Positions 17,948 through 27,500 of a DNA stretch of 53,752 nucleotides are shown here, piece after piece. The notes under the pieces were generated by a model. It ran no database searches and was not told the origin of the DNA. It saw only the letters and a program-made list of their open reading frames with translations. The DNA is from CAZIAK01 sp964537035. GTDB lineage: Bacteria > Planctomycetota > B15-G4. Location of the stretch: contig CAZIAK010000035.1 in NCBI GenBank assembly GCA_964537035.1, forward strand, positions 1 through 53,752, given 5' to 3'. A program made the translations under genes and the position numbers. Each line of letters starts with the position of its first letter. Positions within the stretch are counted from its first letter, which is position 1.

Positions 17948-17972
17948 GGCCTGTCATGACCGGCTGACAGCC
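17948..17972 (-). terminator. Small hairpin downstream of the hybrid kinase
   Basis: CTGTCA and TGACAG arms, extended by GG/CC across one bulge, flank an 8-base loop 14 bases past the kinase stop. There is no T run. Just to its left (17908-17926), an 8-base direct repeat, GTGGAGAG, occurs twice with an 11-base period, which could be a regulator site for the downstream P-loop gene. Confidence 0.3.
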
Positions 17973-17985
17973 CCGCGATCCCCCC

Positions 17986-20900
17986 TCAGATGAGGACGTC
18001 GCCGTTCAGTGAAATTCGTCGATCGAGGCTGGCCCGCACCCGCCGGGCCAGCTCTTCGGTGTGGAACGGCTTCTCCAACAGGTCGATGTCCTCGAAGGAC
18101 ATGCCCTGTCCGTCGAGGGCGTTGGCGGTGTAGCCAGACATGAACAGCACGGCCAGGTTGGGCAGCTGCTGACACAGCTGGCGAGCCAGATCGGGGCCGC
18201 CGAGCCGGGGCATGATCACGTCCGTCACCAGCAGGTCGATGACGCCCCCGTGGGCCCCCGCCAGCTCCAGGGCCGCCTCGCCGTCTGCGGCCTGAAGCAC
18301 CCGGTAGTCGAGGCGCATGAGCGTCCTGCAGGCCACGTCTCGCACGGCCTTGTCATCCTCGACCAGCAAGATCGTCTCGGCTCCAGAGCGCGGCGGCTCG
18401 GTGGAGATCAACACCGTCTGCTCGACGGGACCGTCCTGGGCTGGCAAGAAGATCTCGAAGCGCGTGCCCTCGCCCGTGGCGCTCTCGACCAACAGCCGGC
18501 CACCGTTCTGGCGCACGATGCCGTCGCACATGGCCAGGCCCAGGCCCGTACCTTCGCCCACGCTCTTGGTCGTGAAGAACGGCTCGAAGATGCGCGCCCT
18601 GGTCTCTGCGTTCATGCCCGCCCCGGTGTCTTGCACCGAAAGGCAGACCAGGGCGCGACCAGACAGGTCGGGGACATCGAGCACTCCCCCGCGACCCTGC
18701 CCACCCCAGGCCCCAGGGGCCGGTCGGCGCAAGTGCGCGGCGAGAGCTGCGGGAATGCGTCGCGTGGACAGGGTGATCACGCCGCCCTTGGGCATGGCGT
18801 CCACCGAGTTGACCACGAGGTTGAGCAGCACCTGCTCCAGCTGCCCCGGATCGATGACCACCCCCACACCGCCGGCATCGAGCTCGACCCTCAGCTCGAT
18901 ATCTTCGCGCAGCAGACCGTGCAGGACCGGGTCGAGGGTGCGCAGCTGGGCGTCGAGGTCGAGACGCTTGGGCGCCGAGGGCTGCTGACGTGCGAAGCCC
19001 AGCAGCTGAGAGGTCAGCTTCGCACCGCGCACAGCAGCCGAGGCCACCACGTCGAGATGCTCGGCCAGGCTGTCCTTGTCTGCCAGGTCGAGCCGGGCCA
19101 TCTCTGCATGGCCCAGCACCGCCGTGAGCAGGTTGTTGAAGTCGTGCGCCACGCCACCGGCGAGGCGCCCCACGCTCTCCATGCGCTGGGCCTGACGCAG
19201 CTGCTCTTCGACAAGGTGATGGTCTGTGACATCGAACAGGGTGGCATGCATCAGCGGCCGCCCCTGGAGCTCGTACGTGCAGGCGTGCACCTCGACGTAG
19301 CGGGTGTCTCCCCCCAACTGCTGCTGGGCGGACAGGCGCAGAGGTTCTCCCGGGAGCAGCGACCCCAGGCTCTTGCGCAGCTCACCGTCGTCATCGTCGA
19401 ACATGTGCGCGAAGACCATGCCTACCAGCTCGGCGGATGTCTGCCCGTAGTGCTCTTCGGCCGCTTGGTTCACGGCGAGGATCGCGCCCACACTGCCATC
19501 GACCAGGAGCTGCGCGGCCAGGTTCTTGTCGAACATGCCTCGGTAGCGCTCTTCGGCGGCGCGCAAAGCTCGGGTGCGCTCATCGACCAGCTCGGTGAGC
19601 CGCCGGTTGCGTCGTTGCGCGACGACCAGCAAGGCCACACCCGAACCCAGGCCGCACAGGGCCAGACCCAGCAGCAGTTTGGCCCACCACTCGTTCCACC
19701 AGGCGCGGCGGACCACGATGGCTGCAGACTCGACGGTCTCGCTCCACGGCCCTCCCGGCGCCTTGGCCCGGGCCAACAAGCGGTAGGTCCCGGGAGGCAG
19801 GCGCGTGTAACGAATGCGGCCATCGCGCACCACGGAGGACGGCAGCCAGTCGTCGTCGAAGCCGTCGAGCCGGCACTCGTAGAGCACCTCGTGGGTCTCG
19901 GCGAAAGACACGGCCTTGAGCGAGAAGACCAGATCGTTGCTGTCGTGCTCGAGCTCAAGGGGTGCGTCGAGGGGATGCTCTTGCCCTGCCACGTCGACCT
20001 CGGCCAGACGCAGGCTCGGCGCCGTGCGCACCACCTTGTCGAATTCCATGCGGTAGCACGAGGCGCCGTTCACCGTGCCGAACCAGGTGCGGCCCATGGA
20101 GTCCACGCACCCCCCCGCCCGGTTGGTCTCGTTGCCCGCGAGCCCCTCTTGCACCGTGTAGCGCCTGGCGTTTGCACCGTCCCAGGAGATCACGCCGTGT
20201 TGGGTTCCGATCCAGAGCTGCTTGTCGTCCTCGAAGATCAGGTAGACCGGCTGCCGCAAGTCGAGGCCCTGCCGTTGCAGGGGGACGATCTCGCCTCCCT
20301 GAGCCACGGCCAGGCCAGCCTTCGTACCCAGCAGAGTCTGCCCGGTAGCCCGCTCACGGTGCAAAGCATAGACGTCGTTCCACAGGGCCTCCTGACCGTG
20401 GCGCACCGCGCGCCAGCGCCCCGCCTCACGCACCAGCACCCCTGCGCTGTAGGTGGCCACCCACAGCTCGTCGTCCCCGAGCAGGGCCAGTGCCCGGATG
20501 CCCGGGTTGCCGGTCACCTCGGCGTATTCCACGGGAGCGAAGTGCTCACCGTCTCCTGCCCAGAGGCCCGTGCTTGTGCCCACCCAGACCTGACCCGCAG
20601 CATCGACCTCGACGGCGGAGACCTGTTGCACCGCGGCATCGCCCAGAGCGTGGCGGCGCACGGTACCGTCCGCCTCCAGACTCACCAGGCCGTAGTAGGT
20701 GCAGGCCATCCAGACCCGGCCCGCTCTGCCCATGGCGAGATCGAGCACTCGGCTTTCGTTCGGCCGAGAGGTGGCCCCGCCGAAGACGGCCAGCACCGAA
20801 GCCACCCCGTCTTCGATGACAGAGATGCCGTTGTTGTGGCCCAGGAGCAGCTGCTCGGGCGTGCGCATGAGCAACGCCGTCACCTCGTTCTCCAGCAGGC

Positions 20901-21897
20901 CGTGCGGAGACCGCCAGTTCTCGAAGCGCAAGCTGAAGACCCTTGAAAGGCCGCGAAGGCTGGCGACCCACACGTTGCCATCCCGATCGCGGAGCAGGTC
21001 GGTGGCTCCAGCGCCTCCCGCGCCTATCACCGGGCCATCGGAGGCACGGAGCGCACGGGCCTTGCCGTCGTAGCGCACCAGTGAACCGCCATTGCCGAAC
21101 CACAGCCCGCCCCCACCATCCGGGAGGGTCAGCAGCCCACGGGCCTCCCGCAGGGCTCGGTCGGCCAGGGCCAGGTCGGGCAGGTCGATGAGCTTGTGGA
21201 ACTGCCCGTCTTGCACCGTACCCAGCCAACCGTTGCCCACGCACCACATCATGAGCTCGTCATCGTGGGACTCCACAGCCAGCCCCAGCACTGCGCCGGG
21301 CAGGTCCACTGCGAGAGGCCGCCACTGATCACCATCAAGCCGAGCCAAGCCCCCATCGCCCGCGACGTAGATGTCGCCGCCGGCCACCTGCATGGTCCAG
21401 AGACCTTCGGGGAGACCGGTGTGCGTGCCCCGCCAGCCCAGGGCCTGGCTCCAGAGCCAGACACCGTCGTCCGCGGTGGCCAAGACCAGCTGGGGGCCGC
21501 TCGCACCGGACAGGAGGCTCGCCGCCACGACCTTCGCCTCGTGATCGATCTCGGCGGGCGGCGGCAGCGTCACTTCATCGGCAGGCAGTCCCAGGGCCAC
21601 CCCTCGCCAGAACGCCTGGGAGACCCTGTACTGCAGGCCCTGCTCGTCCACCAGCAGAAAGCTCACCGCCCGGGCGACGGCAGCGTCGGGATACTCGACG
21701 AATTCATGGCCGTCGAAGGAAGCCATGCCCACCCGGGTGGTCAGCCAGAGCAGCCCGTCGGGGCCCTGGGCCATGGCCAGCACCTCACTGCTGGGCAGGC
21801 CCGCTGCCTCCGTGATGCGCTCGACCTGGAACGACTGGGCAGGGACGACGGACGGCAGGACAGCCAGGATCAGCAGGCTCGCCAGAATGAGCCCCAT
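17986..21897 (-). CDS. Hybrid sensor histidine kinase with two-component-regulator propeller and receiver
   Basis: This 1303-residue sensor has an N-terminal signal peptide (GLILASLLILAVLPSVVPAQ). A periplasmic propeller of two-component-regulator repeats covers about residues 25-610 (GPDGLLWLTTRVGMASFDG; DRDGNVWVASLRGLSRV; DAAGQVWVGTSTGLW). A Y_Y_Y domain (LPPGTYRLLARAKAPGGPW), a membrane segment near 735-760, a PAS domain and a HisKA/HATPase core follow. The phospho-acceptor is H918 in GGVAHDFNNLL, with the N-box in NLVVNSVDAM and the G-box in GTGLGLAM. A C-terminal receiver has D1226 in TDVIMP. No DNA-binding output domain follows, so the signal must pass to another protein. The start at 21897 is preferred over 22038 because a TAGCAT box covers 22037-22042 and the signal peptide starts at 21897. 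Confidence 0.9.
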   Translation of the reverse strand: MGLILASLLILAVLPSVVPAQSFQVERITEAAGLPSSEVLAMAQGPDGLLWLTTRVGMASFDGHEFVEYPDAAVARAVSFLLVDEQGLQYRVSQAFWRGVALGLPADEVTLPPPAEIDHEAKVVAASLLSGASGPQLVLATADDGVWLWSQALGWRGTHTGLPEGLWTMQVAGGDIYVAGDGGLARLDGDQWRPLAVDLPGAVLGLAVESHDDELMMWCVGNGWLGTVQDGQFHKLIDLPDLALADRALREARGLLTLPDGGGGLWFGNGGSLVRYDGKARALRASDGPVIGAGGAGATDLLRDRDGNVWVASLRGLSRVFSLRFENWRSPHGLLENEVTALLMRTPEQLLLGHNNGISVIEDGVASVLAVFGGATSRPNESRVLDLAMGRAGRVWMACTYYGLVSLEADGTVRRHALGDAAVQQVSAVEVDAAGQVWVGTSTGLWAGDGEHFAPVEYAEVTGNPGIRALALLGDDELWVATYSAGVLVREAGRWRAVRHGQEALWNDVYALHRERATGQTLLGTKAGLAVAQGGEIVPLQRQGLDLRQPVYLIFEDDKQLWIGTQHGVISWDGANARRYTVQEGLAGNETNRAGGCVDSMGRTWFGTVNGASCYRMEFDKVVRTAPSLRLAEVDVAGQEHPLDAPLELEHDSNDLVFSLKAVSFAETHEVLYECRLDGFDDDWLPSSVVRDGRIRYTRLPPGTYRLLARAKAPGGPWSETVESAAIVVRRAWWNEWWAKLLLGLALCGLGSGVALLVVAQRRNRRLTELVDERTRALRAAEERYRGMFDKNLAAQLLVDGSVGAILAVNQAAEEHYGQTSAELVGMVFAHMFDDDDGELRKSLGSLLPGEPLRLSAQQQLGGDTRYVEVHACTYELQGRPLMHATLFDVTDHHLVEEQLRQAQRMESVGRLAGGVAHDFNNLLTAVLGHAEMARLDLADKDSLAEHLDVVASAAVRGAKLTSQLLGFARQQPSAPKRLDLDAQLRTLDPVLHGLLREDIELRVELDAGGVGVVIDPGQLEQVLLNLVVNSVDAMPKGGVITLSTRRIPAALAAHLRRPAPGAWGGQGRGGVLDVPDLSGRALVCLSVQDTGAGMNAETRARIFEPFFTTKSVGEGTGLGLAMCDGIVRQNGGRLLVESATGEGTRFEIFLPAQDGPVEQTVLISTEPPRSGAETILLVEDDKAVRDVACRTLMRLDYRVLQAADGEAALELAGAHGGVIDLLVTDVIMPRLGGPDLARQLCQQLPNLAVLFMSGYTANALDGQGMSFEDIDLLEKPFHTEELARRVRASLDRRISLNGDVLI

Positions 21898-22036
21898 CGA
21901 GGTGCCCTCGCCCCCAGGGACCTTCAAGCGCTGGGGACACGGCCCCCGGACGGGCCAAGGCGGCCCCGATCCCAGATCAGCATCGGGCTCGCTTTCACGG
22001 CTCGTCGGTAGGCGGCTCGCTCTGATCATCCTGGGC

Positions 22037-22042
22037 ATGCTA
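22037..22042 (-). promoter_or_regulatory. Candidate -10 element of the hybrid kinase gene
   Basis: TAGCAT on the minus strand, 140 bases before the chosen start. The longer upstream start would overlap this box, which favours 21897. No good -35 is visible. Confidence 0.35.
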
Positions 22043-22264
22043 ACCCGATCTCAGGCCAGAACAGCTGTCCCAGAGGCAGCCCGGAGACCGCCCGCTCTGG
22101 TCGGCAGCAGAAAACGTCACCGGGCCCAGAGCCCTCGACTAGACTGAGCCACTGTCAGCTGCGGCACCAGGTCTGCGTCCGACCCAGGTGCTGGTTCCGT
22201 TGACAGCCCACGCCGTCCGGTCCGGCGATCGTGCAGAAGTATCACATTCGCTGGAGATCGACCC

Positions 22265-22345
22265 TTGACCACGCTCAAGCTCATGGCGTTCGGCTCACCC
22301 CTGCTCATGGCCGCTCTGCTCCCGACGACGCTCTCAGGCCAGTGA
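22265..22345 (+). pseudogene. Signal-peptide leader separated from the HEAT protein by an in-frame TGA
   Basis: TTG at 22265 has GGAGA seven bases upstream and opens a 26-codon frame with basic Lys, hydrophobic core (MAFGSPLLMAALL) and an S-G-Q cleavage-like end. It stops at TGA 22343-22345. The same frame then continues without interruption into the HEAT-repeat protein from ATG 22352. I read the leader and the HEAT frame as one exported protein carrying a nonsense codon. A TTGACA at 22200-22205 is a perfect -35, but no -10 stands at the right distance. Confidence 0.6.
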
Positions 22346-22351
22346 CCCGGA

Positions 22352-24226
22352 ATGGGCGGGTCCGGTTCGGGCTCGATCGCAGGTAGCTTCTCCCCGGGCT
22401 TTGCTGCCCCTGAATCCGGCCCCTCGGCTTCGGGTTCCGGTCGCTCACGCGCCGGTGCCTTCAGCGGGACTTCGAGCAGCACCAGCGCCGTAGGCACGGT
22501 CTCTGGTGCCACCCGTGGGACCAGCGCTCGGGGCAGCAGTCGCTTCGGCGGCGCCAGCACCAACGCTGGCAGCAGCGCCGCGAAAGATCCCGACACATGG
22601 GACCGCTGGTGGGATCGCAACGAAGACGAGTTTCTCTGGACCGCCGGGCTCGAGAGCAGCAGCCACGTGGTCTCAGGAGTGGGCGGATTGCCCATGGGCC
22701 GGCGCGGGAGCAGCACCGCCCGCCAGGGCCTCAGCCGCTCGGCGATCTACACCCAGATCGTCCCTGACCTGCTCGAGCTCGTCACCAGCGGCGACGACAC
22801 CCGCGTGGTGAACGCCGCGCTCATGGCCCTGGGACGGGCCGTCGATCCGCCGTTTCACGACCCACTGCTCGAAGCCCTGCCGACGCTCCTGGCTCGGGGC
22901 GATCTCCCGGTGCAGATGGCTGCGACCATGGCCCTGGGGCTCTCGTCGAGCAGCGATGGCACAGAGACCCTGATCAACCTCATGAGCTGTAGCGGCGAAG
23001 GCCATCAGCTCGTACACGCCTCGTTCGTCCCCGCCCAGGTGCGCGCCGCTGCGGCGCTGGCGCTCGGCTTTGGCAACGACCCGGCGGCCATCCCCGCCTT
23101 GATGGACATCATCGAACGATCGCCCGCCTCGGAGAACGAGACCCGCACCAGCGCGGTCATGGCCCTCGGGCTGATGGACAACAACGCCGCGGGACGGGCC
23201 GCGTCCTGGCTGGCCAGACGGCTCGCCGACCGGAAGCTCGACCCGGCGGTGAAGAGCGCGATCCCCGTGGCCCTGGCGCGACTCGATCGCCCCGGCGCCC
23301 AGGAGGCCCTGCTCGAAGTCCTCGATGACCGAGACACCGATCGGTGGGTGCGACAGTCTGCAGCCATCGGCCTGGGACGGCTGGCCTCCATGGACGACGA
23401 CGAGGCCCTCACCGCCTTGACCCGCCTGGTTGAGAAACAGAAAGACGGCCCCACCCGGCGCTTCGCCCTGCTGAGCCTGGCCCGTATCGGCGCTGCAGAC
23501 AGCGAAGCCTCCGGACATCGTGAGGCACACGACGAGCTGCTCGATCTGTTCAGCCAGTCGGTGAGCCGTCCCGATCACAAGCTCGACCGGCCCTGGGCTG
23601 CCCTGGCTGCTGGTCTGTACGTCCGCGGCCAGACAGGGGCCCGAGGTGTGCTGCAAGATCGGGTGAAGACCGAGTATGACGACATCCACGACACGGACAT
23701 CAAGGGTGCCTTCGCCCTCTCACTCGGCCTGATGGGCGCGGAAGACGTCGTCGACACCTTGCGCTCAGACTACGTCACGGTGATGAACGATCGCTTCCGC
23801 CGTCACGTGGCCGTCTCCCTGGGGATGCTCGGCGCCGGCAAGGACTCTCGTGACCTCTTGCGCGGCGAGCTGGTCCGCGAAGGAGCGGGCTCCGGGCTGC
23901 GACGCGCGGTGGGTGCGGCGTTGGGCATGTTGGGCGACGAGTTCGCGCCGCAAGTGGCGGCCACGTCGTTCGGCGAGACGCCCAGCCTGCAGACTCGCAC
24001 GTCCCTGGCCGTGTCCATGGGCGTGATGCGCCATGTGTCCAATGTGGGCACTCTGCAGCTGGCCACTCTCGACGACGAACTGGACAACGAGACCCGGGCC
24101 TCCGCTGCGCTCGGCTTGGGGCGTCTGGTGGAGACCACCGCCATGCCCTGGTACGCCAGGCTCAGCATCGACAGCAACGTGTCTGCGCCGCGCAGCACGT
24201 TGGCTGCCCTGTTGCCTGCGCGCTGA
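22352..24226 (+). CDS. HEAT-repeat protein with Gly/Ser-rich N-terminus
   Basis: This 624-residue protein (counted from the ATG at 22352) has a Gly/Ser/Thr-rich low-complexity segment (residues 1-80). A linker (WDRWWDRNEDEFLWTAG) follows, and then a long array of HEAT-like helical repeats from about residue 130 to the end. Repeat signatures such as VVNAALMALGRA, VQMAATMALGLS, VRAAAALALGFG, VRQSAAIGLGRL and NETRASAALGLGRL recur every 35-45 residues. Such arrays bind proteins, and nothing indicates catalysis. The wild-type protein was probably exported, because a signal peptide lies in the same frame just upstream behind a TGA. As the sequence stands, translation could restart at 22352, six bases after that stop, giving a cytosolic form. 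It is divergent from the hybrid kinase. Confidence 0.85.
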   Translation: MGGSGSGSIAGSFSPGFAAPESGPSASGSGRSRAGAFSGTSSSTSAVGTVSGATRGTSARGSSRFGGASTNAGSSAAKDPDTWDRWWDRNEDEFLWTAGLESSSHVVSGVGGLPMGRRGSSTARQGLSRSAIYTQIVPDLLELVTSGDDTRVVNAALMALGRAVDPPFHDPLLEALPTLLARGDLPVQMAATMALGLSSSSDGTETLINLMSCSGEGHQLVHASFVPAQVRAAAALALGFGNDPAAIPALMDIIERSPASENETRTSAVMALGLMDNNAAGRAASWLARRLADRKLDPAVKSAIPVALARLDRPGAQEALLEVLDDRDTDRWVRQSAAIGLGRLASMDDDEALTALTRLVEKQKDGPTRRFALLSLARIGAADSEASGHREAHDELLDLFSQSVSRPDHKLDRPWAALAAGLYVRGQTGARGVLQDRVKTEYDDIHDTDIKGAFALSLGLMGAEDVVDTLRSDYVTVMNDRFRRHVAVSLGMLGAGKDSRDLLRGELVREGAGSGLRRAVGAALGMLGDEFAPQVAATSFGETPSLQTRTSLAVSMGVMRHVSNVGTLQLATLDDELDNETRASAALGLGRLVETTAMPWYARLSIDSNVSAPRSTLAALLPAR

Positions 24227-24250
24227 GAGGGCCTCCTCACCCTGGGCTGC

Positions 24251-25747
24251 TCAGCCGCCCTCTTGTTGCACTCGCCCCGCCTTGCGCACGCCTCGGCCTG
24301 TGCGTTCGGTGAGCGAGTCGCCCAGCTCGACCCGCCAGCCCTCGGCCAGCTCCAGCATGCGTGCGACAACGTCGGCATGGGCCGCTGACACGTCGGTGGT
24401 CTCGTAGGGGTCGTGCTCCAGATCGAACAGCCCGCCCTCGATGCGGCGCGAGTCGTCGTACTTCCCGGGGTTGCCGCCGCTGCCGAGCGCACGCCCGGCC
24501 ATGGAGCGGTAGCTGTGGGGTAGATGGAGCTTCCAGCGCCCTGACCGGACAGCCTGCAACGCGCTCTTGTGGTAGTAGAAAGCGAACGAGTCGTGGGGCG
24601 AGACCGCGCCGGCTTCGCCCACGATGAGCGGCCAGATGTCCAGGCCGTCGAGGGTGTGCTCTGGCAGGGGCTGGGCGAGCAGGCGAGCGACGGTGGGCAA
24701 CACGTCGATGGTCATGGCCGGCTCGGTGCAAACAGATTGCTCGGGAATGACCCCGGGCCAGCGCATGACCATGGGCACTCGCACGCCGCCCTCGAAGGTG
24801 GTGCCCTTGCCCTCGCGGAAGCCTCCGGTCGACCCTGCGTGATCGCCGTAGCTCAGCCACGGGCCGTTGTCGGACGCGAAGATCACCAAGGTGCGCTCGT
24901 CGACCCGCAGTCGCTTCAAGGTGCTCATGACCCGGCCCACGCTCCAGTCGATCTCCTCGATCACATCGCCGTACAGCCCTACGTTTGAGCCGCCCTCGCG
25001 CTCCGCCGACACATGCAGGGGCACGTGAGGCATGGGATGGGCGAGGTAGGCGAAGAACGGCCGCTCGTCCGCGACCGACCGTTCGATGAAGTCGACGGTG
25101 CGCTCGGTGAAGTCGGTGGTGAAGCGGCTCTGGTCACCGTTCAAGGCCACGACCTCATCGCCGTCATAGGTCGGCAGGTCGACCCACGCCTTGGGGCTCT
25201 CGGGGTGATTGGGCCACATGTCGTTCGAGTAGGGGATGCCGTACCACTCGTCGAAGCCATGCCGGGTGGGGAAGAACGGCGGCAGGCAGCCCAGGTGCCA
25301 CTTGCCGAACATGGCCGTGGCGTAACCAGCATCGCGGCACAACTCGGCCAGGGTCAGCTCGCCGTCCGCAAGGCCGTGGGTCGCCGACGGATTGAGCGCG
25401 CCGTGAATGCCCAGGCGGTTGGGATAGCAACCGGTGAGCAGGGCGGCCCGTGATGCCGAGCACACGGGCTGAGCCACGTAGAAGTCGGTGAAGCGCACGC
25501 CGTCCGCGGCCAGCTGGTCGATGGCAGGCGTGTCCCAAGGGGCTTCGACGTTGCAGTCCACGTCGCCCCAGCCCATGTCGTCCACGAAGATGAGCACGAT
25601 GTTGGGCGGCGCTGCCGCGGAGGGCTGCCCCCCAGTGCTGCAGCTGGCCAGGACGCATAGGCAGAGGCACAGCGCCACCGGCACAACTCTGGTCCTACAG
25701 TCTCGAGGCTGCCCAGGCCTGGCTCTCGCTGATGCAGTTCTGGTCAT
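24251..25747 (-). CDS. Lipoprotein sulfatase (FGly type, CxAxR)
   Basis: This 498-residue S1-family sulfatase hydrolyses sulfate esters, probably of marine polysaccharides, outside the cytoplasm. The N-terminus ends in a lipobox (LCVLASC). The metal-binding start PNIVLIFVDDMGWGD, the formylglycine site CSASRAALLTG (C96) and GKWHLG are present. The site reads C-x-A-x-R instead of C-x-P-x-R. The Ala variant is within the range that formylglycine enzymes accept, but it is less common. VIFASDNGPW gives the second metal-site motif. The start at 25747 is set by AAGGGAG upstream of the ATG. It is divergent from the next sulfatase with 107 bases between starts, so both may share control. Confidence 0.9.
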   Translation of the reverse strand: MTRTASARARPGQPRDCRTRVVPVALCLCLCVLASCSTGGQPSAAAPPNIVLIFVDDMGWGDVDCNVEAPWDTPAIDQLAADGVRFTDFYVAQPVCSASRAALLTGCYPNRLGIHGALNPSATHGLADGELTLAELCRDAGYATAMFGKWHLGCLPPFFPTRHGFDEWYGIPYSNDMWPNHPESPKAWVDLPTYDGDEVVALNGDQSRFTTDFTERTVDFIERSVADERPFFAYLAHPMPHVPLHVSAEREGGSNVGLYGDVIEEIDWSVGRVMSTLKRLRVDERTLVIFASDNGPWLSYGDHAGSTGGFREGKGTTFEGGVRVPMVMRWPGVIPEQSVCTEPAMTIDVLPTVARLLAQPLPEHTLDGLDIWPLIVGEAGAVSPHDSFAFYYHKSALQAVRSGRWKLHLPHSYRSMAGRALGSGGNPGKYDDSRRIEGGLFDLEHDPYETTDVSAAHADVVARMLELAEGWRVELGDSLTERTGRGVRKAGRVQQEGG

Positions 25748-25854
25748 GGCAGAGACTCCCTTGCAACATGGGTGGGACGGACGACAGCTGGCCGCTGGAC
25801 GAGCTGACACAGACTACGTCATGGCCCCGCAACCCTCACGGACCGAGCGCAAAC

Positions 25855-27396
25855 ATGAGCACGAGCAGGATGAACATGGCCATCGTCGCGGTGTTCGGCG
25901 CCTTGAGCCTCGTCGGCTGTGCCAGCGCACCGCCCGCCCTGGCGACGCCACGGTCCCAGCCAAACCTCCTCGTGTTTCTCGTGGACGACCTGGGCTGGCA
26001 GGACCTCTCCCTACCTCTTCACCATGTGTCCACGGCGCTCAACGAGCGTTACCGCACACCCAACGTGGAGCGCCTCGCAGCAGGGGGCATGACCTTCACC
26101 CAGGCCTACGCGTCGGCGCCGGTCTGCACGCCCACGCGCACCAGCCTGATGACCGGACGCAGCCCCGCGCGCAACCACATCACCTACTGGACCCTGAACG
26201 CCGACAGCGATACGTCTGCGCCCTTCCCTGGCCTGTTGCCACCAGCCTGGGACGTCAACGGCTTGCAGCCCGACGACGTCACCCTGCCGGCGCTGCTCTC
26301 TCGCAAGGGCTACCGCACGATCCACGTGGGCAAGGCGCACTTCGGAGCGCAGGGCACTCCCGGCAGCGACCCCGCCAACCTGGGCTTCGACGTGAACGTG
26401 GCCGGTCACGGAGCTGGCGCGCCGGCAAGCTACCTGGCCAGCGAGTCGTTCTCCCGGGGCAACGTCTGGGACGTGCCGGGGCTCGAGCGCTGGCATGGCA
26501 GCGACGCCTACCTCACCGAAGCCCTGAGCGCCGAGGCGTCGGCTGCCGTCCGGGATGCCGTCGCTGCAGGCCAGCCGTTCTTTCTGAACATGGCGCCCTA
26601 CGCAGTGCACACGCCGATCATGGCCAACCCCCGACATGTGGGCGACGACCCGGGCCTGCCCCCGGTCGAAGCCGCCTACGCTTCCATGATCGCTGGCGTC
26701 GACAGGGCCCTCGGCGAGCTGCTGGACCTGCTCGACGCGCTCGACATCGCCGACGAGACCGTGGTGATCTTCACCTCGGACAACGGTGGGCTCTCAGCAC
26801 ACGGCCGGGCTGGTGAGCCACACACGCACAACGCGCCCCTGCGCAGCGGCAAGGGCTCGTACTACGAAGGCGGCGTGCGCGTCCCAGCGGTGGTGCGCTG
26901 GCCCGGGGTGACCGAGGCGGGCGCACGGTCAGCGGTCCCCATCATCACCCACGATCTGTTTCTCACCTTGCTGGCCATGGCCGACGTGGGCCTGAAGCCT
27001 GAGCTGCGTGGCCCACTCGACGGCGTGGACATCACCCCGCTGCTGAAGGGCGCCGGTCCCGGAGCAGGCGATCTGTCGGACCGAACGATGCTCTGGCACC
27101 AACCCCATTACTGGGGCATCCCCGGACCGGGCATCGAGCCCTTCAGCGCCCTGCGACAAGGACGATGGAAACTGATCTACCGTCACCGCGACCGGGGCTT
27201 CGAACTCTACGATCTGCAGGTCGATCTGGGCGAGGCACATGACCTGGCGCCGAGTCAGCCAGAGCTCCTGCACCGGCTGGCAGACGATCTGACCCGGCGG
27301 CTGCGAAGGGTGGATGCGCAGATGTCCCTCGACGCAGAGAGCGGCGAACCGGTGCCGTGGCCAGCGGATGCACTGGCTCCTGGCGACAGGGGCTGA
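25855..27396 (+). CDS. Lipoprotein sulfatase (FGly type, CxPxR)
   Basis: This 513-residue S1-family sulfatase has a lipobox (LSLVGC near residue 22). The metal-site start is PNLLVFLVDDLGWQDLS. The formylglycine motif is canonical, CTPTRTSLMTG (C91). IFTSDNGGLS supplies later metal ligands. The usual GKWHLG substrate-site motif reads GKAHFG, a departure at the Trp that could change substrate choice. I chose the ATG at 25855 because MSTSRMNMAIVAVFGAL makes a normal n-region before the hydrophobic core; the ATG at 25870 is also possible. The open frame continues 41 codons upstream into the divergent sulfatase promoter, which is unlikely to be coding. The gene ends four bases before the second gap. 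Confidence 0.9.
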   Translation: MSTSRMNMAIVAVFGALSLVGCASAPPALATPRSQPNLLVFLVDDLGWQDLSLPLHHVSTALNERYRTPNVERLAAGGMTFTQAYASAPVCTPTRTSLMTGRSPARNHITYWTLNADSDTSAPFPGLLPPAWDVNGLQPDDVTLPALLSRKGYRTIHVGKAHFGAQGTPGSDPANLGFDVNVAGHGAGAPASYLASESFSRGNVWDVPGLERWHGSDAYLTEALSAEASAAVRDAVAAGQPFFLNMAPYAVHTPIMANPRHVGDDPGLPPVEAAYASMIAGVDRALGELLDLLDALDIADETVVIFTSDNGGLSAHGRAGEPHTHNAPLRSGKGSYYEGGVRVPAVVRWPGVTEAGARSAVPIITHDLFLTLLAMADVGLKPELRGPLDGVDITPLLKGAGPGAGDLSDRTMLWHQPHYWGIPGPGIEPFSALRQGRWKLIYRHRDRGFELYDLQVDLGEAHDLAPSQPELLHRLADDLTRRLRRVDAQMSLDAESGEPVPWPADALAPGDRG

Positions 27397-27400
27397 CAGC

Positions 27401-27500
27401 NNNNNNNNNNNNNNNNNNNNNNNNNNNNNNNNNNNNNNNNNNNNNNNNNNNNNNNNNNNNNNNNNNNNNNNNNNNNNNNNNNNNNNNNNNNNNNNNNNNN
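27401..27500. other. Assembly gap (100 N)
   Basis: A second run of exactly 100 N. Tandem repeats begin at its right edge, which probably explains why assembly broke here. Confidence 0.99.

Noticed and set aside
18061..20946. A 961-codon plus-strand frame opposite the hybrid kinase
   Set aside because: The minus strand carries all kinase and receiver motifs. This frame has none and is a shadow.
22343..22345. TGA after the HEAT-protein signal peptide read as selenocysteine
   Set aside because: It is not at a redox Cys position, and the only nearby hairpin begins two bases after the TGA, too close for a SECIS.
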